A stretch of 64,000 bases of DNA from CAZBNB01 sp964493245 (GTDB taxonomy: Bacteria > Pseudomonadota > Gammaproteobacteria > Legionellales > Legionellaceae), in assembly GCA_964493245.1 (NCBI GenBank), contig CAZBNB010000007.1, positions 1-64,000 on the forward strand, written 5' to 3'. A model generated the notes under the pieces. The model was given only the letters and a program-made list of their open reading frames with translations, made no database searches and was not told the DNA's origin. The position numbers were made by a program, and so were the translations under genes. Below are positions 25,934-34,987 of this stretch, piece by piece; the first letter of the stretch is position 1; each line of letters starts with the position of its first letter.

Positions 25934-28039
25934 ATGCCTTTTGGCTCAACTTTAAAATTCAAACGCGGCGGAAAACTACCCATCATTTTACAAGATGAAA
26001 TGGCTGAGTGTGGCCACGCTTGTATCGCTATGATTAGCCATTACCATGGACAAATGTTGGGTCTTGCCGCTTTACGTAAGCAACATCCACCTTCGCCTCA
26101 AGGTGTGACATTAAAACATATTCATGATGTTTTTTTACAACTGGGATTTACGACACGCGCACTGCGTCTGTCTTTAACCGATTTAAAATATCTCAAAACC
26201 CCTGCACTGTTGCATTGGAACATGAACCATTTTGTTGTGTTAAAAAAAATACAAAAAAACAAAGCCATTATTCACGATCCGGCCATCGGCATTCAGCATT
26301 GTGATCTTGCCACATTAAATCAATCATTTACCGGTATTGCTCTCGAAATTCAACCCACAACCACGTTGATCAATCAAACCGCTTCAAGCACATTGCGATT
26401 ATCCGATCTCGCTGTACTGATCCCAGATCGATATCGCCATTTGATCTTACTGTTATTACTCTCTTGTTTGATTGAATCATTGGCATTATTAAATCCATTT
26501 TTTATCCAATATGCGACCGATCAAGCGATCAACACACGGACATTATCGAATGTTTACGTTGTCGCTTGTGGGTTCGTGCTCTTAATGATATTACATGCGC
26601 TCACTGAGTATATTCGCAGCCAATTAATCCTTTATATCACGACTCATTTTAAGGTGAATTTAAGTGCCAGTGTTTTTAAACATATACTCTCATTACCCAC
26701 CTCATTTTTTGAGACCCGACAGTTAGGGGATATACAGGCTAAATTTCAATCTATTGAGCAAATTCAAACCAAAATCAGCACCGATTTTGTGAATACCATT
26801 TTAGATGGTTTATTATTGAGTATCACATTTGGCGTCATGTTTTTTTACAGCAAAGCGCTGACGTTGATTGTGTTAAGCATACTCAGCATCATTCTGTTGG
26901 GTCGTTACGTTTCGTATCAAGCACTCAAAAACCATACATCAACCAGCATTTATTTACATGCCAAAATTGCCAGTTTTTTCTTAGAAACATTGAGAGTTAT
27001 TATTCCGTTAAAATTATTTCTCAAAGAAAATGCACGCTTTGAAACCTGGTACAATCGCTATATCGATGCTTTAAATGCCGATATTTTAATCACAAAGCAA
27101 AATATCTTGTATCGAACGATCAATCAACTGCTCTTACAAATTGAACAAATCATCATTGTCTGTCTCGGCATTCACATGGTCATAAACAATCAGTTGACGC
27201 TGGGCATGTTAATCGCTTTTTTGGCATTTAGAAATCAATTCGTCAATAAGGCATCGTCATTTGTACAACAGTTATTTGACTACCGATTGTTATCAATACA
27301 GTTGTCACGTCTCAGTGATATTGTTTTACACGATGCTGAAAAAAGTTATCATCAACAGCATTTATTACCACAACAGATAAGCGGTCAATTAACCGTAGAA
27401 AAGGTTGCTTTTCAATATCATCCACATGCGAAAGCCACGCTGAAAGCAGTGAGTTTTGAAGTCGCTGCGGGTGAGCGCGTTGCGATTATCGGGCCGTCTG
27501 GTTGTGGAAAAACCACCCTACTTAAAATAATCATGGGATTGTTACAACCAACAGAGGGGCAAATTTTAATTGATAATATGCCGCTAACCAGCCTCAATAC
27601 ACAATATTACCGTACGCTGATTGCTGCTGTGATGCAAGATGACCATTTATTAAATGGCTCCATTTTAGAAAATATTACATTTTTTAGTGATCAGATTGAT
27701 ATGCAATCTGTGTATGATGTTGCGAAAATTGCGCATATTCATGAGACCATTATTCGTTTACCCATGGGATATGAAACCCTTTTAGGTGAAATGGGTAGCA
27801 CACTGTCAGGCGGCCAAAAACAACGTTTGCTATTGGCACGCGCATTGTACAAAAAACCCAAAATTTTATTGATGGATGAAGCAACCAATCATTTAGATAC
27901 CACACATGAGCATCTAATCAACCAAGCACTGGCATCACTCAACATTACCCAAATCTTGGTCGCGCATCGCCCAGAAACCATTCGCATGGCAAATCGCTCG
28001 ATTACATTGGAGGCGCCACTTGCAAAAAGCCAGGATTGA
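25934..28039 (+). CDS. C39-peptidase ABC exporter (PCAT)
   Basis: Cuts double-glycine leaders and exports the released peptide. The N-terminal C39 domain has its catalytic residues: Q20 and C26 (QDEMAECGHAC), H99 (NMNHFVVL), D115 (IHDPAIG). Then a six-helix membrane domain (about 160-440) and an ATPase with Walker A GPSGCGKTT, signature LSGGQKQR and Walker B ILLMDEA. Start at ATG 25934 with AGGAG 8 bases upstream gives 701 residues, a normal CvaB-like length. A degenerate R1-like half (about 25869-25905) lies just ahead of it. It completes the RiPP cluster. Confidence 0.94.
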   Translation: MPFGSTLKFKRGGKLPIILQDEMAECGHACIAMISHYHGQMLGLAALRKQHPPSPQGVTLKHIHDVFLQLGFTTRALRLSLTDLKYLKTPALLHWNMNHFVVLKKIQKNKAIIHDPAIGIQHCDLATLNQSFTGIALEIQPTTTLINQTASSTLRLSDLAVLIPDRYRHLILLLLLSCLIESLALLNPFFIQYATDQAINTRTLSNVYVVACGFVLLMILHALTEYIRSQLILYITTHFKVNLSASVFKHILSLPTSFFETRQLGDIQAKFQSIEQIQTKISTDFVNTILDGLLLSITFGVMFFYSKALTLIVLSILSIILLGRYVSYQALKNHTSTSIYLHAKIASFFLETLRVIIPLKLFLKENARFETWYNRYIDALNADILITKQNILYRTINQLLLQIEQIIIVCLGIHMVINNQLTLGMLIAFLAFRNQFVNKASSFVQQLFDYRLLSIQLSRLSDIVLHDAEKSYHQQHLLPQQISGQLTVEKVAFQYHPHAKATLKAVSFEVAAGERVAIIGPSGCGKTTLLKIIMGLLQPTEGQILIDNMPLTSLNTQYYRTLIAAVMQDDHLLNGSILENITFFSDQIDMQSVYDVAKIAHIHETIIRLPMGYETLLGEMGSTLSGGQKQRLLLARALYKKPKILLMDEATNHLDTTHEHLINQALASLNITQILVAHRPETIRMANRSITLEAPLAKSQD

Positions 28040-28101
28040 CATCACAATGAAAAAATGAGAAGTCCGCAAACACGAGGACAACGCGGCCAAAACAATAAAC
28101 A

Positions 28102-28119
28102 CAGGACTTACGCAAAACC
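28102..28119. repeat. R1 repeat, end fragment
   Basis: CAGGACTTACGCAAAACC matches the R1 left end; sequence after it does not. It lies just after the ABC exporter, at the other edge of the RiPP island from the full copy at 21913. Confidence 0.55.
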
Positions 28120-28161
28120 AATTTTTGAACTGCGCATTTTGAATGATTAGGGATAGATAGC

Positions 28162-29217
28162 ATGATAAAAACAAAAAGTTACGCCGGATTTGACGCCCAT
28201 TCGCCGCTTCGTTTTCATACCTTTAATCGCCGTGACGTTGGTGAGCATGACATACACATTCGTATTCAATATTGTGGTATTTGTCATTCAGATATTCATA
28301 CCGTACGCAATGAGTGGCGAGGAGCACATTATCCATTGGTCCCGGGACACGAAATAATCGGTACCGTCATGGAAGTTGGCTCACAAGTATCTAAACACCA
28401 AGTAGGTGATGTGGTTGGTGTAGGGTGCATGGTGAACTCATGCCGACACTGTGAACCTTGTGAACAACACCAAGAACAATATTGTGATAAAAATGCTGTT
28501 TTTACCTATAATTCGACCGACGCTGACGGCCAAATCACACAAGGCGGCTATTCGGATAATATCGTTGTTAATCAAGACTTCGTACTTAAAATCCCACCAC
28601 ATCTGCCATTAGAAAAAGCAGCGCCTTTATTATGTGCCGGTATCACCACGTACTCGCCACTTAAACATTGGAACATTGGTAGCAAAGATACCATCGGTGT
28701 CGTTGGTTTAGGTGGTTTGGGTCACATGGCAATTAAACTGGCACATGCTTTGGGAGCACGTGTGGTCTTATTCACCACCTCACCGCATAAAAAAGCAGAT
28801 GCATTGGCAATGGGTGCAGACGATGTCGTCATTTCGACAGATACCCGTGACATGCGACGCTATCACCAACAGCTTGATTTTATTCTTGATACCGTGTCAT
28901 GTGTGCATGATGTGAATGCTTATATGAATTTGCTCAAAGCAGAAAAAACCCTGTGTATGTTAGGCATATCACCTGATCCACTGCCTGTTAATCCAGGAAG
29001 CTTATACAATCGTAGAAAAAACCTATCTGGCTCTTTAATTGGTGGTATTGCCGAAACGCAAGCGATGTTGGATTTTTGTGGTCAACACAATATCACTTGC
29101 GACGTGGAAGTCATTCCGATTTCTGAAATTAACCGCGCATACGAGCGCGTTTTGCAAAGTGATGTAAAATACCGCTTCGTCATTGACATGGATTCGTTAA
29201 ATCATGAGCACGCTTGA
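28162..29217 (+). CDS. Zinc-dependent NAD(P) alcohol dehydrogenase
   Basis: Medium-chain dehydrogenase of the cinnamyl-alcohol/YahK type, interconverting aldehydes and alcohols. Catalytic zinc motif YCGICHSDIH and GHE (VPGHEIIG); four structural-zinc cysteines in CRHCEPCEQHQEQYC; Rossmann glycines GVVGLGGLGHMAIK. Length 351 is normal. Its end overlaps ppk1 by 14 bases. Natural substrate cannot be told from sequence. Confidence 0.92.
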   Translation: MIKTKSYAGFDAHSPLRFHTFNRRDVGEHDIHIRIQYCGICHSDIHTVRNEWRGAHYPLVPGHEIIGTVMEVGSQVSKHQVGDVVGVGCMVNSCRHCEPCEQHQEQYCDKNAVFTYNSTDADGQITQGGYSDNIVVNQDFVLKIPPHLPLEKAAPLLCAGITTYSPLKHWNIGSKDTIGVVGLGGLGHMAIKLAHALGARVVLFTTSPHKKADALAMGADDVVISTDTRDMRRYHQQLDFILDTVSCVHDVNAYMNLLKAEKTLCMLGISPDPLPVNPGSLYNRRKNLSGSLIGGIAETQAMLDFCGQHNITCDVEVIPISEINRAYERVLQSDVKYRFVIDMDSLNHEHA

Positions 29218-31261
29218 CGACCCACGCCTTTTTATTAACCGTGAGTTCACAGCCCTTGCATTTCACGATCGGGTTTTACAATTAGCCGAAGACGAGCGCG
29301 TTCCACTATTGGAGCGGATGCGATTTTTATGTATTTGCAGCAATAACTTAGATGAGTTTTTTGAAATTCGCATGGCTGCATTGAAAGATCGCATCGCCGT
29401 TGCCCCTAAAAAATTAGGTGTTGATGGGTTAAGTGCTGAAGAGACATTTAAACAACTGTCTCACATGATTCATCAATTGATTGAGCGCTTGTACATGACG
29501 TTTAATCAAAAATTATTGCCAGCTCTCAATCACCAACATATTTATTTTTATACCCCGAAAAATTGGACCGAAGACATTTTATTGTGGACTAAACATTACT
29601 TCAAAAACGAAGTACTGCCGATTGTCAGCCCCATCGCGCTCGATTTGGCCCACCCTTTTCCACGTTTATTTAATAAAAGCTTAAATTTCATTATCGACTT
29701 AAGTGGTAAAGACGCGTTTGATCGCCACATACATTATGCTATCGTCCATGCACCACGAACCCTACCACGTATTATCCATTTGCCGTCTGAGTTATGTGAT
29801 AAAGGCCATTATTTTGTGTATTTATCATCGATCATCAAAACACATGTGCATTACTTTTTTCCAGGGATGGACATCAAAGGCTGCTATGCTTTTCGTATCA
29901 CGCGCAACAGTGACTTATCCTTGCATGATGAAGATGTCGATGACTTAGCGGTTGCGATACAGCGTGAGCTGTCTTCTCGTCACTACGGCAACGTGGTGCG
30001 TTTAGAAATTGATGAAGATTGTCCCGAAACCATTATTGATTTTATTTTACATAAGCACCATTTACACCATGAGGATGTTTACCGCTGTGATGGGCCTGTG
30101 AATATTCAGCGGTTCTTGAGTGCATTACATCTTATTAAACGGCCTGATCTCTATTATCCAGCCTGCACACCGCAATTTCCGACAACACCTGCGTATCAGC
30201 AACATTTATTTGATGTCATTGATGAGCAGGATATTTTGCTACATCACCCCTATCAAAGTTATAACACTGTTATTGATTTTGTCCGTCAAGCTGCGGCAGA
30301 TCCCCATGTCTTGGCGATTAAGCAAACACTTTACCGCACGCATGTGAATTCAATTATGGTTGAGACACTGGTCGAAGCGGCCTTATCTGGAAAAGAGGTT
30401 ACGGCGATTATTGAGCTACGTGCACGTTTTGATGAAGAATCTAATTTACGCTTAGCAAATCGATTACATCACGCAGGAGTGTTAGTTTTATATGGCATCG
30501 TGGGATTCAAAACACACGCCAAGATGATTTTAATTGTGAGACGCGTGCATGGTAAATTAAAACGCTATGTGCATTTAGGCACGGGGAATTATCACGAAGA
30601 AACAACGAAACTTTACACCGACTTTGGTTTGCTCACTGCCAATCCCAGCATCACCGCGGACACACAATCTATTTTCCAACAATTAACCGGTTTAGGTAAA
30701 GCAGTGAAACTCAAGTCGCTGTATCACGCTCCTTTTACTTTACAAAAGCATTTACTGTTTTTAATCGATCAATGTATTGATGCCATAAAAAAAGATAAAC
30801 CAGCCAAAATTATGCTCAAAGCAAATGGCCTCACCGATCCAGAAATCATTCAGGCTTTGTATAAAGCCTCACAACAAGGTATTGAAATCATTTTATTGAT
30901 TCGGGGCACGTGCGCATTGCGTCCGGGGTTGAGCGGCATTTCAGAAAATATTCGCGTCCTTTCAATCGTGGGACGTTTTCTAGAACACCATCGTATTTAT
31001 TATTTTCAATATGGTAAAACAGAGGATTATTACTGCTCCAGCGCTGATTTGATGGAGCGCAATTTATACGCTCGGATAGAGGTTATGTTTCCTATTTTAG
31101 AAGAAGCGTGTCAAAAACGCATCAAAGAAGACATCTTTAAAAACTACTTGAAAGACAATGCGAATACTTGGGAAATGCAATCCGATGGCACCTATAAACC
31201 CATTCGCAATGGCGATTACTCAGCGCAAGAAACACTGATTACGCGCTATCAGCAGGATTGA
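29204..31261 (+). CDS. ppk1: Polyphosphate kinase 1
   Basis: Reversibly polymerises the ATP gamma-phosphate into inorganic polyphosphate. N-terminal domain starts FINREFTALAFHDRVL with the NNLDEFF motif; the two PLD-like catalytic halves hold the active-site His in GFKTHAKM and the second conserved His in RFLEHHRIYYF, plus LMERNLYARIEV. Length 685 is normal. Overlap with the alcohol dehydrogenase implies shared transcription, although the functions are unrelated. Confidence 0.97.
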   Translation: MSTLDDPRLFINREFTALAFHDRVLQLAEDERVPLLERMRFLCICSNNLDEFFEIRMAALKDRIAVAPKKLGVDGLSAEETFKQLSHMIHQLIERLYMTFNQKLLPALNHQHIYFYTPKNWTEDILLWTKHYFKNEVLPIVSPIALDLAHPFPRLFNKSLNFIIDLSGKDAFDRHIHYAIVHAPRTLPRIIHLPSELCDKGHYFVYLSSIIKTHVHYFFPGMDIKGCYAFRITRNSDLSLHDEDVDDLAVAIQRELSSRHYGNVVRLEIDEDCPETIIDFILHKHHLHHEDVYRCDGPVNIQRFLSALHLIKRPDLYYPACTPQFPTTPAYQQHLFDVIDEQDILLHHPYQSYNTVIDFVRQAAADPHVLAIKQTLYRTHVNSIMVETLVEAALSGKEVTAIIELRARFDEESNLRLANRLHHAGVLVLYGIVGFKTHAKMILIVRRVHGKLKRYVHLGTGNYHEETTKLYTDFGLLTANPSITADTQSIFQQLTGLGKAVKLKSLYHAPFTLQKHLLFLIDQCIDAIKKDKPAKIMLKANGLTDPEIIQALYKASQQGIEIILLIRGTCALRPGLSGISENIRVLSIVGRFLEHHRIYYFQYGKTEDYYCSSADLMERNLYARIEVMFPILEEACQKRIKEDIFKNYLKDNANTWEMQSDGTYKPIRNGDYSAQETLITRYQQD

Positions 31262-31308
31262 CTACGACACCACGCCTAGGTCAAAAAACAAATAAATTGA
31301 TTAAATTT

Positions 31309-31337
31309 TTGACAAAAAATAAATAAATCTGTACAAT
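31309..31337 (+). promoter_or_regulatory. Near-consensus sigma-70 promoter
   Basis: TTGACA (31309-31314) and TACAAT (31332-31337) with an exact 17-base, A-rich spacer. It drives the unknown membrane protein at 31376 and is among the strongest-looking promoters in the window. Confidence 0.75.
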
Positions 31338-31375
31338 ATTGCTTTAGTGAAAGATGTTTTATACGGAGCTAAAGC

Positions 31376-32416
31376 ATGGATATTAAAGATGAGGATTTAA
31401 AGAAATTTTGTTTAGAAATGAAGGAAAGTAAAAAACGTCATTATTCTAATGGAATGCGTGATGACGATTTAGCATCTTTTATGTTGCAAGATATGCAAAA
31501 ATTTATTAAAAATAACCCATCATTTGCTGAATTAGAGTCTCAAAAAAAGAAAAGTTTAGCCGAAGTTTTAAGCGATTACGCACCATTACGTACAGAGCAC
31601 TGGCAAAATAACTATCATCGTCACTATCAGAACAAGTTTATTATTGATATACCACAACCACCAATCATTGTTGTTGCGGGAAATACCGGGCACAGTAGTC
31701 GTGGCTGCGGTGACATACCAGCTGAAGTTGCTATGTTCATAGCAGGCGCGATAATCGTCTTTGTAGGCTTCGTCGCGACAATAAAAGCATGTATTGATTT
31801 CTCAATATATGTCGATGCGATCGCCAACAATGAAGGTCGTACACGAGCAATCTTCAACACACTAATGCTAGCAGGTCTTTTTGCTGCGGCAGCGGCGTTA
31901 ACGGTATCTTTTCTTTTAGCCACAATAGCTGCGGGTAATGTCTCCGGGTTTGCCGTACTGATTGTTGCTTCGCTGTCAGCAATCGGTGCTTATAGCACTT
32001 ATTGGATATTGGCTCGCGTGATGGATATGGTAACGCCTCACATCGGTATAACTAACCCGGATAATCCTTACAAAGACTTTACCATGACAAAAAAAGACGC
32101 TGACCGGCTAGAGGGAAAAGGAATTGACTCACTAAAAGTAAGGACCATTATCATGTTATTGCAATCCGAAACCAGCTCGAACGCACCAACATGGGATAAT
32201 CAAGCACAAATACAACAAATCAGAGACTTACGTTTTGGACGGACACGTAAAATAGAAATCGATAGCGACACGACTTTGAATTGTGAGCCTATTCCTACAG
32301 CCGAAGCCGTCTTGTTTAATCCTTTTGTTATAGCTGAGGCCTATGTTATTTCAGAAGGAGCTGAAGCGATAAAAGATACAAGAAGCGGGATTCCCAGCGC
32401 GCCTTTCGAACCTTAA
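31376..32416 (+). CDS. Hypothetical membrane protein, possible effector
   Basis: Unrecognised 346-residue protein. Residues 1-95 are charged and soluble; about 100-215 hold three or four hydrophobic segments (VAMFIAGAIIVFVGFVATI, then Ala-rich stretches); the last 120 residues are soluble again. No signal peptide, so the membrane part is internal, a layout seen in several secreted proteins that insert into host membranes. CGGAG lies about 10 bases before the ATG and a near-consensus promoter precedes it. It stands alone between ppk1 and the small lipoprotein gene. Effector status is contextual only. Confidence 0.72.
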   Translation: MDIKDEDLKKFCLEMKESKKRHYSNGMRDDDLASFMLQDMQKFIKNNPSFAELESQKKKSLAEVLSDYAPLRTEHWQNNYHRHYQNKFIIDIPQPPIIVVAGNTGHSSRGCGDIPAEVAMFIAGAIIVFVGFVATIKACIDFSIYVDAIANNEGRTRAIFNTLMLAGLFAAAAALTVSFLLATIAAGNVSGFAVLIVASLSAIGAYSTYWILARVMDMVTPHIGITNPDNPYKDFTMTKKDADRLEGKGIDSLKVRTIIMLLQSETSSNAPTWDNQAQIQQIRDLRFGRTRKIEIDSDTTLNCEPIPTAEAVLFNPFVIAEAYVISEGAEAIKDTRSGIPSAPFEP

Positions 32417-32532
32417 ATACTGGATCTTACACCCTGTAATATAAGCGTAAAGTTCAAAAACACAGCAAAACACTGAGCTTGTTATGCAAGGCCTGTCACA
32501 CACAATCATGCCGTAATCGTTCAGCAGATTAA

Positions 32533-32548
32533 GTCCCCGTTAGGGGAC
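32533..32548. terminator. Short hairpin in intergenic region
   Basis: GTCCCC-GTTA-GGGGAC, a 6-bp GC-rich stem with tetraloop, between the convergent gene at 31376 and the lipoprotein gene. No T-run follows on either strand, so termination is uncertain. The rest of 32417-32654 shows nothing clear. Confidence 0.3.
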
Positions 32549-32654
32549 AACGCCCCCAACGTTACCAAATTATAAAAAACAAGCTATCACTTTGTCACTT
32601 GAAAGGAGAAATGCTTGAATCTCGGAAAACTGGCGTGAGCATTTACCACAAACC

Positions 32655-32912
32655 CTACCGGCCACTGTAAAGATAGGGTGGGCGATACCCATGATTATAG
32701 CCAGTATAAAAATAATATCTTGGGTTCCAAAACGAAGGACCATAGCCATCATCATAGTCACCATAACCATCATAACCGACAGTATAGCCGGTATAACCAG
32801 GGCTATAGTCAGCATAATCAGGTGAGTCTTGAATTTGTACTCTATCCGCAGCACAACCACCCAACAAGATAATCAAGGCGGTCCCGCAAAAAACACTCGT
32901 TACTTTCTTCAT
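32655..32912 (-). CDS. Small Tyr/Gly-rich lipoprotein
   Basis: An 85-residue lipoprotein. The signal peptide ends in the lipobox LLGGC (Cys20), so the mature protein is lipid-anchored in an envelope membrane. The remainder is low-complexity, rich in Tyr, Gly and Asp (repeats like GYTGYTVGYDGYGDYDDGYG). AGGATG lies 5 bases before the ATG, and a TATAAT (minus strand, 32950-32955) lies upstream. Function unknown; Tyr/Gly-rich stretches occur in some envelope proteins. Overlapping frames on both strands are shadows of its repetitive sequence. Confidence 0.75.
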   Translation of the reverse strand: MKKVTSVFCGTALIILLGGCAADRVQIQDSPDYADYSPGYTGYTVGYDGYGDYDDGYGPSFWNPRYYFYTGYNHGYRPPYLYSGR

Positions 32913-33053
32913 GATAACATCCTAATCCTAAACACATTCCTTTAGATAAATTATATACTCATTTTCACGGAAGTAACATTTGTACAGGTAAGAAAAAGAA
33001 GGGATTGTCTCAAAAAACAACGAACATAATGACACATTTTGATTTGAATCTTT

Positions 33054-33200
33054 TCATAAAAAATATCGATAATCAACACCAAACTTTTCAGCAAGAAGTT
33101 TGGCTTTTCTCTTCCCTATAGGGCGTGTTCCATTTTCCATTGAAGATAAATTGGCTTGTGTTGTACCGATTAATCTGGCAAATATGATACCCGTAACCAT
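33054..33200 (-). pseudogene. XRE-type helix-turn-helix remnant
   Basis: Reading the minus strand gives 48 codons, MVTGIIFARLIGTTQANLSS then MENGTRPIGKRKAKLLAEKFGVDYRYFL, ending in TGA. This matches helices 3 to 5 of an XRE/Cro DNA-binding domain (the ...SSMENGTRP... turn), but the first helices are missing and the frame begins inside a stem-loop (33190-33229). Most likely a truncated antitoxin or regulator gene. It is too short for intact DNA binding. Confidence 0.55.
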
Positions 33201-33229
33201 ACAGAATGTTAGATTTCCATGGTTACGGG
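33190..33229 (-). terminator. Stem-loop downstream of efp
   Basis: CCCGTAACCAT (33190-33200) and ATGGTTACGGG (33219-33229) form an 11-bp perfect stem with an 18-base loop, 16 bases after the efp stop. No strong U-run follows on the efp strand, so it could be a transcript-end stabiliser rather than an intrinsic terminator. Confidence 0.4.
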
Positions 33230-33245
33230 CCGTATGACTTTAACG

Positions 33246-33815
33246 TTACTCTTTCGCTCTAGAAACGTATTCACCTTTACGTGTATCAACTTTAATTTGC
33301 TCACCAACTTGTACAAAAAGTGGAACACGCACCACCGCCCCGGTTTCTAATGTTGCCGGCTTGCCGCCACCGCCAGATGTGTCACCCTTGAGGCCAGGAT
33401 CTGTCTCTGTGATTTCTAATATGACAAATGTCGGTGGTGTAATAGAAATGGGATCGTTGTTCCAAAGCGTGACCATGCAAACATCTTGCTCTTTCAACCA
33501 CTTGGCCGATTCTTCAACCGCATTTTCATCAAGTGCATATTGCTCGCATGTTTCTGGATCCATAAAGTGCCAATGTTGTCCGTCGTTATATAAATATTGC
33601 ATTTCAACTTCAGCAACATCTGCGGCAACGAAGGTATCGTTTGCTTTGTACGTTCGCTCAACCACACGACCAGTCTTTAAGTTACGTGTTTTTAAACGTG
33701 TAAACGCTTGTCCTTTACCAGGTTTAACGAATTCACATTCAACGATGCTACAAGGTGCATCATCAACCATAATTTTTAAACCATTTTTTAATTCATTGGT
33801 ATTATAATTGGCCAT
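33246..33815 (-). CDS. efp: Elongation factor P
   Basis: Relieves ribosome stalling at polyproline stretches. Three-domain EF-P of 189 residues with the modification site K34 in the loop KPGKGQAF, the target of beta-lysylation by EpmA/EpmB. C-terminal VRVPLFVQVGEQIKVDT is typical. It is divergent from epmB, 71 bases apart, so enzyme and substrate share one intergenic region. Confidence 0.97.
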   Translation of the reverse strand: MANYNTNELKNGLKIMVDDAPCSIVECEFVKPGKGQAFTRLKTRNLKTGRVVERTYKANDTFVAADVAEVEMQYLYNDGQHWHFMDPETCEQYALDENAVEESAKWLKEQDVCMVTLWNNDPISITPPTFVILEITETDPGLKGDTSGGGGKPATLETGAVVRVPLFVQVGEQIKVDTRKGEYVSRAKE

Positions 33816-33886
33816 TTATTCTCCAAAGTTGCGATTGATTCGCTTTTTCGTTAAAGTTCGCACAGTTTATCAAGTCTGTGACATGA

Positions 33887-34876
33887 ATGCGAGATTCCAC
33901 TCAACATTGGCAAGCAATTTTAGCGGCTGGCTTTTCTTCCAGTAACGAGCTGCTGCAATTTTTACAATTACCAACGCTGCCCGGTAGTGAAGTTGCAGAA
34001 AAATCATTTAAAACCCGGGTTCCACGTGGATTTGCCGAGCGTATGCAAGTTGGAAATCGACAAGACCCGCTATTATTGCAAGTCTTAGCAGACCCAGAAG
34101 AGCTGACACTCAACACTGATTTTGAAACAGACCCCTTACAAGAAGCAGAAACCAATCTGATTCCAGGCCTAATTCACAAATATGCCAGCCGAGTTCTGTT
34201 GACGGTCACCGGCGTGTGTCCTATTAATTGCCGTTATTGTTTTCGTCGACATTTTCCTTATCAGGATAACAACCCAGGCCGTCAAGGTTGGCAAAAAGCG
34301 CTGGATTATATCGCCGCAAACCCGAGTATTCACGAAGTCATTCTCAGTGGTGGTGAGCCTTTAATGGCCACCGATACCTTGCTTGGGTTTTTACTCACAG
34401 AAATTCGCGCGATCAAACATGTCACCACATTACGTGTTCACACCCGTATCCCGATTGTTTTACCAGAGCGGATTCAATCTCCGTTGTTAAGCTTACTTCA
34501 GGATCAACGCGTGAAAACAGTCATCGTCACACACTGTAATCACCCCAACGAGCTTAGTCCTGATGTTGAAAATGCTTGTCGTGCGCTGCGTGATGCGGGT
34601 TGTTGCTTGTTGAATCAATCGGTGTTGTTAAAAGAAGTGAATAACGATGCCAATGTCCTGGCTGCACTGAGTGAGCGATTATTTTCATTCGGCGTTTTGC
34701 CTTACTACTTGCATCTACTGGATAAAGTCAAAGGTGCGCATCATTTTGATGTCCCACTCTCCGAAGCACAACGCATTTATCGTGAGTTACAAGCGATGTT
34801 GCCAGGGTATTTGGTTCCTAAAATGGTTAGAGAAATAGCGGGTGAAAAAAATAAAACCTTGTGTGCATTGAGTTAA
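33887..34876 (+). CDS. epmB: EF-P lysine 2,3-aminomutase EpmB
   Basis: Radical-SAM, PLP enzyme that makes beta-lysine for EF-P Lys34. The CxxxCxxC iron-sulfur motif is in GVCPINCRYCFRRHFPY; SGGEPL follows; the C-terminal PGYLVPKMVREIAGEKNK is typical and contains the family lysine. Length 329 matches EpmB rather than the longer KamA. The partner EpmA is not in this window. Confidence 0.96.
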   Translation: MRDSTQHWQAILAAGFSSSNELLQFLQLPTLPGSEVAEKSFKTRVPRGFAERMQVGNRQDPLLLQVLADPEELTLNTDFETDPLQEAETNLIPGLIHKYASRVLLTVTGVCPINCRYCFRRHFPYQDNNPGRQGWQKALDYIAANPSIHEVILSGGEPLMATDTLLGFLLTEIRAIKHVTTLRVHTRIPIVLPERIQSPLLSLLQDQRVKTVIVTHCNHPNELSPDVENACRALRDAGCCLLNQSVLLKEVNNDANVLAALSERLFSFGVLPYYLHLLDKVKGAHHFDVPLSEAQRIYRELQAMLPGYLVPKMVREIAGEKNKTLCALS

Positions 34877-34987
34877 AAGTTATTCGAACAAGATACATGT
34901 TCACCGAGATCAAACATTCTCCCCCTTAAGTAACACTGTATCAGAATTGAGCACCGCTATACGAATATCGGTGCTCACTGAGGGTCT

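Noticed and set aside
32570..32860. Met-rich hydrophobic minus-strand frame
   Set aside because: It is the shifted reading of the Tyr/Gly-repeat lipoprotein; the lipoprotein frame has the lipobox and ribosome site.
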